A stretch of DNA of 64,000 bases. It comes from Rotaria macrura (lineage: Eukaryota; Rotifera; Eurotatoria; Philodinida; Philodinidae). The stretch covers positions 124,001 to 188,000 of the forward strand of contig OENT01000138.1 in the NCBI GenBank assembly GCA_900239685.1. Direction: 5' to 3'. Position 1 is the stretch's first letter. Each line of letters starts with the position of its first letter. Positions 60,301 to 64,000 of the stretch are shown piece after piece. The notes under the pieces were generated by a model, which was not told the DNA's origin, did no database searches, and saw only the letters and a program-made list of their open reading frames with translations. Made by a program: the position numbers and the translations under genes.

Positions 60301-62657
60301 GGCGTTGATTAAAACTGAAGTAAAACACCTATCAGTGTCAATAAAATACATGAGAGTAAATACGTTTTGGAGATTTTCATACTTCAACAGGATCTACGTC
60401 ATGCATGCCCACTTCAAACTTACGAGTGACAAGGCAGTTCAAAAAGTTCACTCAATATTTAATTACGAATGATTATGGCTAAAATCACTCATATTTAGAA
60501 ACATAGGAAAATAAATGATAATTAGGCACTTTTAAGAAGATTTTTAACTAGAAATGTAAAGCAGAGATTGAAATCAGGTTTCAGTATATCCAGTTGCTAT
60601 CTAAAGCTATTAATATTGAAATTATTGCTCACCTACTCATAGTGAACGTAATTAATACCAAAAATCAAGTTTTCGTAGCTGTCTTACGTTGATCTACCTC
60701 AGGATGCAATATTTTTTGTAAAAATGTTGTGCTTTGAATTCATGATCAAAAATTATCAATGGTGCACTAGTTTTTTTAATGGCATTTCGTAAGCGGCTCA
60801 TAAAAAATTTGAAGTAAGATCTTTTCCTTTATTTCGCTAGTAATTGATGACCATTATTTAGGTTCTTACAGTATATGAGATAAGATATAGAAACAAAAAA
60901 GAGAAGACAGAGAAAAGAAAATTGAACGTATATATCGTTTAGGTTGAGAAAAATGAACTGAAATACAAGTCATTTAGTAATAGTAGACTTTTACGTGAAA
61001 CCGTTTCTGAGAACTAATATAATGTGATTACTTATTCCGTTTCCCAATTGGAATTAGAATCATGTGAGAGTATACTTGCGTACCAGGAAGTACAGCTCTC
61101 GAAGAGCCATATGTTTACGCAACATATGGCTTGGACCGATCAATATCAGTTGTCTTATACTTCTCGTGCAACCAATTTCCTCGCTTTCAATTGAGATTGC
61201 TTTGTTCAAAAATCAAAAAATCCTAGATCATGTCGAATAGCGCCGACAAGTATCGCTCCTGATATTTTTTACACCGATCTTCGAATGTTGATTCATTTAT
61301 AGCATACATAAAGAAATTTGAACTTCAATGCATACACAACATAATTCTACACGAACATTGATAATAGAATTTATTCAAACAAGATCTTTTTCGTAATGCA
61401 GTTGTAGCAAAATTGATCAAGCTTTACTATGACAACACTTCAACATACAGGAATAGTTAGAAACTTATCCGTTTGTCAAAAGAGAAGACATACTTGATAG
61501 TTCGTAAAAGATTTGAAAGACTGTGGTTTCAGAACTAAATATTAAAGCACACGAATACTTCTAAAGTAACACAGAAAAGAACTGTAAAGGACAATTCGAT
61601 ATCTAGTACTTTTGGTATACAACTTTTCAAAGATTCAAAGAAAAAGTGGTTAGAATAATAATATATATTTCCTATGACACTTTCAAGGATAGTCTAGAAT
61701 GTACCACAAACATTCATTTTGAATTTTGAAATGAATAGTTAATGTCTAAAGAAACGTGTCACGTAGGCAAACCGTTGTACTAGATCAGGCTAGAAAAATC
61801 AATATTGAAGAACATGAATAACTTTTCATTATCGAAAACGATAAATAAGAAATGAAACTTTGGCTTGACATCTAAATTTTCTGCATAGTTTTTTACTGAT
61901 TTAAGTTGTTCGTTATATCTGCATTAAATGATTGTACGATACCTAAGCTTCTTGTTAATTTTTCGTTAGGGGATACAAACAAATTTTTTTTCCCTATCAA
62001 CAGATGGTAGATTTTTAATGCATGCACGATCTTCTATATGCTAGACAAAGGATATAAGAATTAATTGTAAATATAATCCATGTGTTTCAAAATGTTTTCT
62101 TGTTCATAATACTTATCTATATCAACAATGGATAAGCGTAGAATATGAAATGAATACGAAAAACTTGTTAACAGAACAAATGATCAAGCGAATAATCTCC
62201 AATGAATCGGCACATACAAAGCTTTGATAACATTCTGTAGGCTCATTTCAATGACTTGCTCAAGACTATTTCAACTTGCAATATTTTGCGAAATTTATGA
62301 TCATTCGTTGTTCTTTGTATTATTTGATGACAACAGAAAAATTTGATTCATTGATCCATATCGGTACATATTAGTACCTGAATGATTTTTTCGCTTCACT
62401 CTTTGCTAACCTTTGTTTCAATGTTTATTACTGATTATCAACCGGAACGATACAGTAAGAATAAGAAAAAAGTAATTTTCGGTGTGAATGTGTATGCATA
62501 TGTATTCAAATAAATCCTGACCGCTCACCTTGCATCATCGACTAAAATTATCTACGCGTGATTGCTTCGTTTATCTTTTTGAGGTTTTTGTCCTTATCAA
62601 TATATAAAAGATTCTTTTTATTTATCTAGATAATATTTGATTGCTAATCTTCGGAAT
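57360..62657. other. Intergenic region between CUL3 and the CABIT gene
   Basis: No recognised gene. Contains CT-rich simple sequence (57500-57610), a TA run near 57640, and a perfect 11-bp-stem hairpin at 61105-61131. The overlapping frames on both strands around 59536-59827 have no family resemblance that I can see. Confidence 0.45.
61105..61131. repeat. Perfect 11-bp stem hairpin
   Basis: AGCCATATGTT and AACATATGGCT pair perfectly around a 5-base loop (tacgc). No neighbouring gene explains it. Confidence 0.6.
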
Positions 62658-64000
62658 ATGTCCTTATCTTCAGCTTATCCAATTAAATTTTCATCACATG
62701 ATAAAGAAAAATATGACAAATTAATAAAAGATCTAAACAAACTTGACTGGGAAGCTGGTGAATATTATTTTCATAACTTTGTGGATTATTATCAATTACC
62801 ACAAATAGTGCGTGTTGAACAAGGATGGGATACAAATTTACCTAAGAACCAATGGATTTATTTAGACGCACTATTTGATCGTTATCTAATCATAGCTGCG
62901 CCTTTATCATCATCCGGTAAAGTTAGTTCATCGAAACAAAAATATCTCATACCGGATTGGTTTCAAGGTGAATGTCGCATATTATCTAAACAACCAGCGC
63001 TTAAAAAACGCTGGTGGATTTTTCAAGGTACATTTGAATTATATCGGTTTGATTTACCACGTTCAATTAAAATTCTTGCTGATACACCAGCACATTTACG
63101 TAAAAAAGAAGCATCTTCAACTCATGAATGGGATAAGATTGTTTTGCACAAAAGTGCTCGTCTTAATGTTGTACGTCGTGAACAATATCAATCACGTATT
63201 AAAAATGAAAAGGGTGATTTAATTGCGAGTGAACCAAAAGAAGCTTTTATACTTCAAGATCCAGTTACTGGCAATGAATTTATTTTACCACCTGGCGTAC
63301 CATTACGTTTTGCAACATTAATTGAAGATAATGAATTACATGCACAATACAAAAGTCATGAAGGAACATTTACATTTCCAGAAATCATGATGCGTTACGA
63401 TTTTCCACTTGACATTGAAATAACAACACATTTACCTGTTGATCTACCTGATTTTAAACCTCAAGTTCGATTAGAAAAATTTTGTGTTGCTAAATCCGTT
63501 TTAGCTTTACTTATGGGTCCAGATCATCCGCAAATGCTTGAACTTTCGCCATTAACACAATTTACATTACATTGCGCTAAGTCAGTATTAAACGAACAAA
63601 ATATATGCAAATTTTATTTTTCATGTATTTCTTCTTCACACGAGTATGAATATTTTTAGATGCTTAACATTTGGTTTATCACGGGAAGGTGAAAAAGCTA
63701 AAACTGATGAGAAAAAAGATGAGAAATTCGATGAAAAAGAATATCAACGTTATGAAGATATTAGAAGCAAAATGAATATTATTTTTGATGATGCAGCTGA
63801 AATTCATAAAAGTAAAATTCAAACGGCATCACTAGAAGAGGTGATTAACATTTGTTTACTTTACATATGTGCTAGACATAATCCTTGTAATTCAATGTTT
63901 ATTTTTTAAATAATAGCTTGATTGTGTCGAAACAGCTTTTGAAATAAGTATTAGAATGAAAGCTGAAGATGATCGACCAGTAGATAATACATATTTAACA
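62658..64000 (+). CDS. CABIT-domain protein, GAREM/THEMIS-like (3' end outside window)
   Basis: CABIT proteins are signalling adaptors; GAREM acts in growth-factor/ERK signalling and THEMIS in lymphocytes. Exons: 62658-63580 (phase 2 donor gtcagt), 63660-63840, 63917 to beyond 64000. The first exon codes the CABIT region: a YQLPQIVRVEQG motif matching the LPQI(A/V)R core of GAREM, a KYLIPDWFQGECRIL strand, a LQDPVTGNEFILPPGVPLRFATL segment, then FTFPEIMMRYDFPLDIEI resembling the second-half LPV strand of the family. A Lys/Asp/Glu-rich linker follows (KTDEKKDEKFDEKEYQ). No SH3-binding or SAM region is visible yet. The ATG at 62658 is chosen because a ttatctag acceptor lies just upstream and the frame then runs unbroken. 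Family assignment is by motif only. Confidence 0.65.

Noticed and set aside
1..64000. tRNA, rRNA, CRISPR arrays, bacterial-type operons or riboswitches
   Set aside because: None seen by eye; the gene structure is eukaryotic throughout. A tRNAscan-SE and Infernal run would be decisive.

Overview
The window looks like animal nuclear DNA: AT-rich, with multi-exon protein genes, GT-AG introns (many only 50-75 bp) and clear metazoan families (CUL3, BCL9, BOP1, a PKMYT1-type kinase, archease, a DPP6/10-type protein). The NHL-repeat fragment, very short introns and sparse degenerate mobile elements make a bdelloid-rotifer-like genome my best guess. This is inference; nothing in the window proves the taxon. 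All exon models below were joined by eye from splice signals, reading phase and family alignment.

Layout. 1-1.0 kb: last exon of archease (+). 2.0-14.4 kb: a DPP6/DPP10-like S9B protein (+) of about 20 exons, with two candidate alternative first exons and a Lys where the catalytic Ser should be. 14.8-17.0 kb: a small S26-type gene (-) resembling mitochondrial inner-membrane peptidase IMMP1L but lacking its catalytic dyad. 17.6-17.9 kb: unassigned terminal exons (-). 18.8-22.0 kb: PKMYT1/Wee1-family kinase (-, 12 exons). 22.6-22.9 kb: a small hydrophilic duplicated-motif protein (-). 23.5-27.3 kb: BCL9/Legless homologue (-) with a long simple-sequence-rich 5' region to about 30.5 kb. 31.3-35.0 kb: BOP1 (-).

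35.8-43.1 kb is a mobile-element and relic zone: a non-autonomous hAT-like element with an 8-bp target duplication, a frameshifted NHL-repeat pseudogene carrying a small foldback insertion, a 1.74-kb palindromic element bounded by TTAA, two patches of degenerate short-word repeats, and an orphan exon. 43.1-50.5 kb is a gene desert. 50.5-57.4 kb: a complete CUL3 gene (+, 13 coding exons, 766 aa) with a possible alternative first exon and a 65-bp hairpin in intron 1. 62.7-64.0 kb: the start of a CABIT-domain (GAREM/THEMIS-like) gene running off the window.

The genes do not form an operon or pathway. They cover separate housekeeping and signalling roles: tRNA ligation cofactor, ribosome assembly, cell-cycle inhibition, Wnt co-activation, and ubiquitin ligation. 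The most unusual theme is that two of the enzyme-family genes (S9B and S26) have lost catalytic residues while keeping intact reading frames, fold-defining segments and near-normal length.
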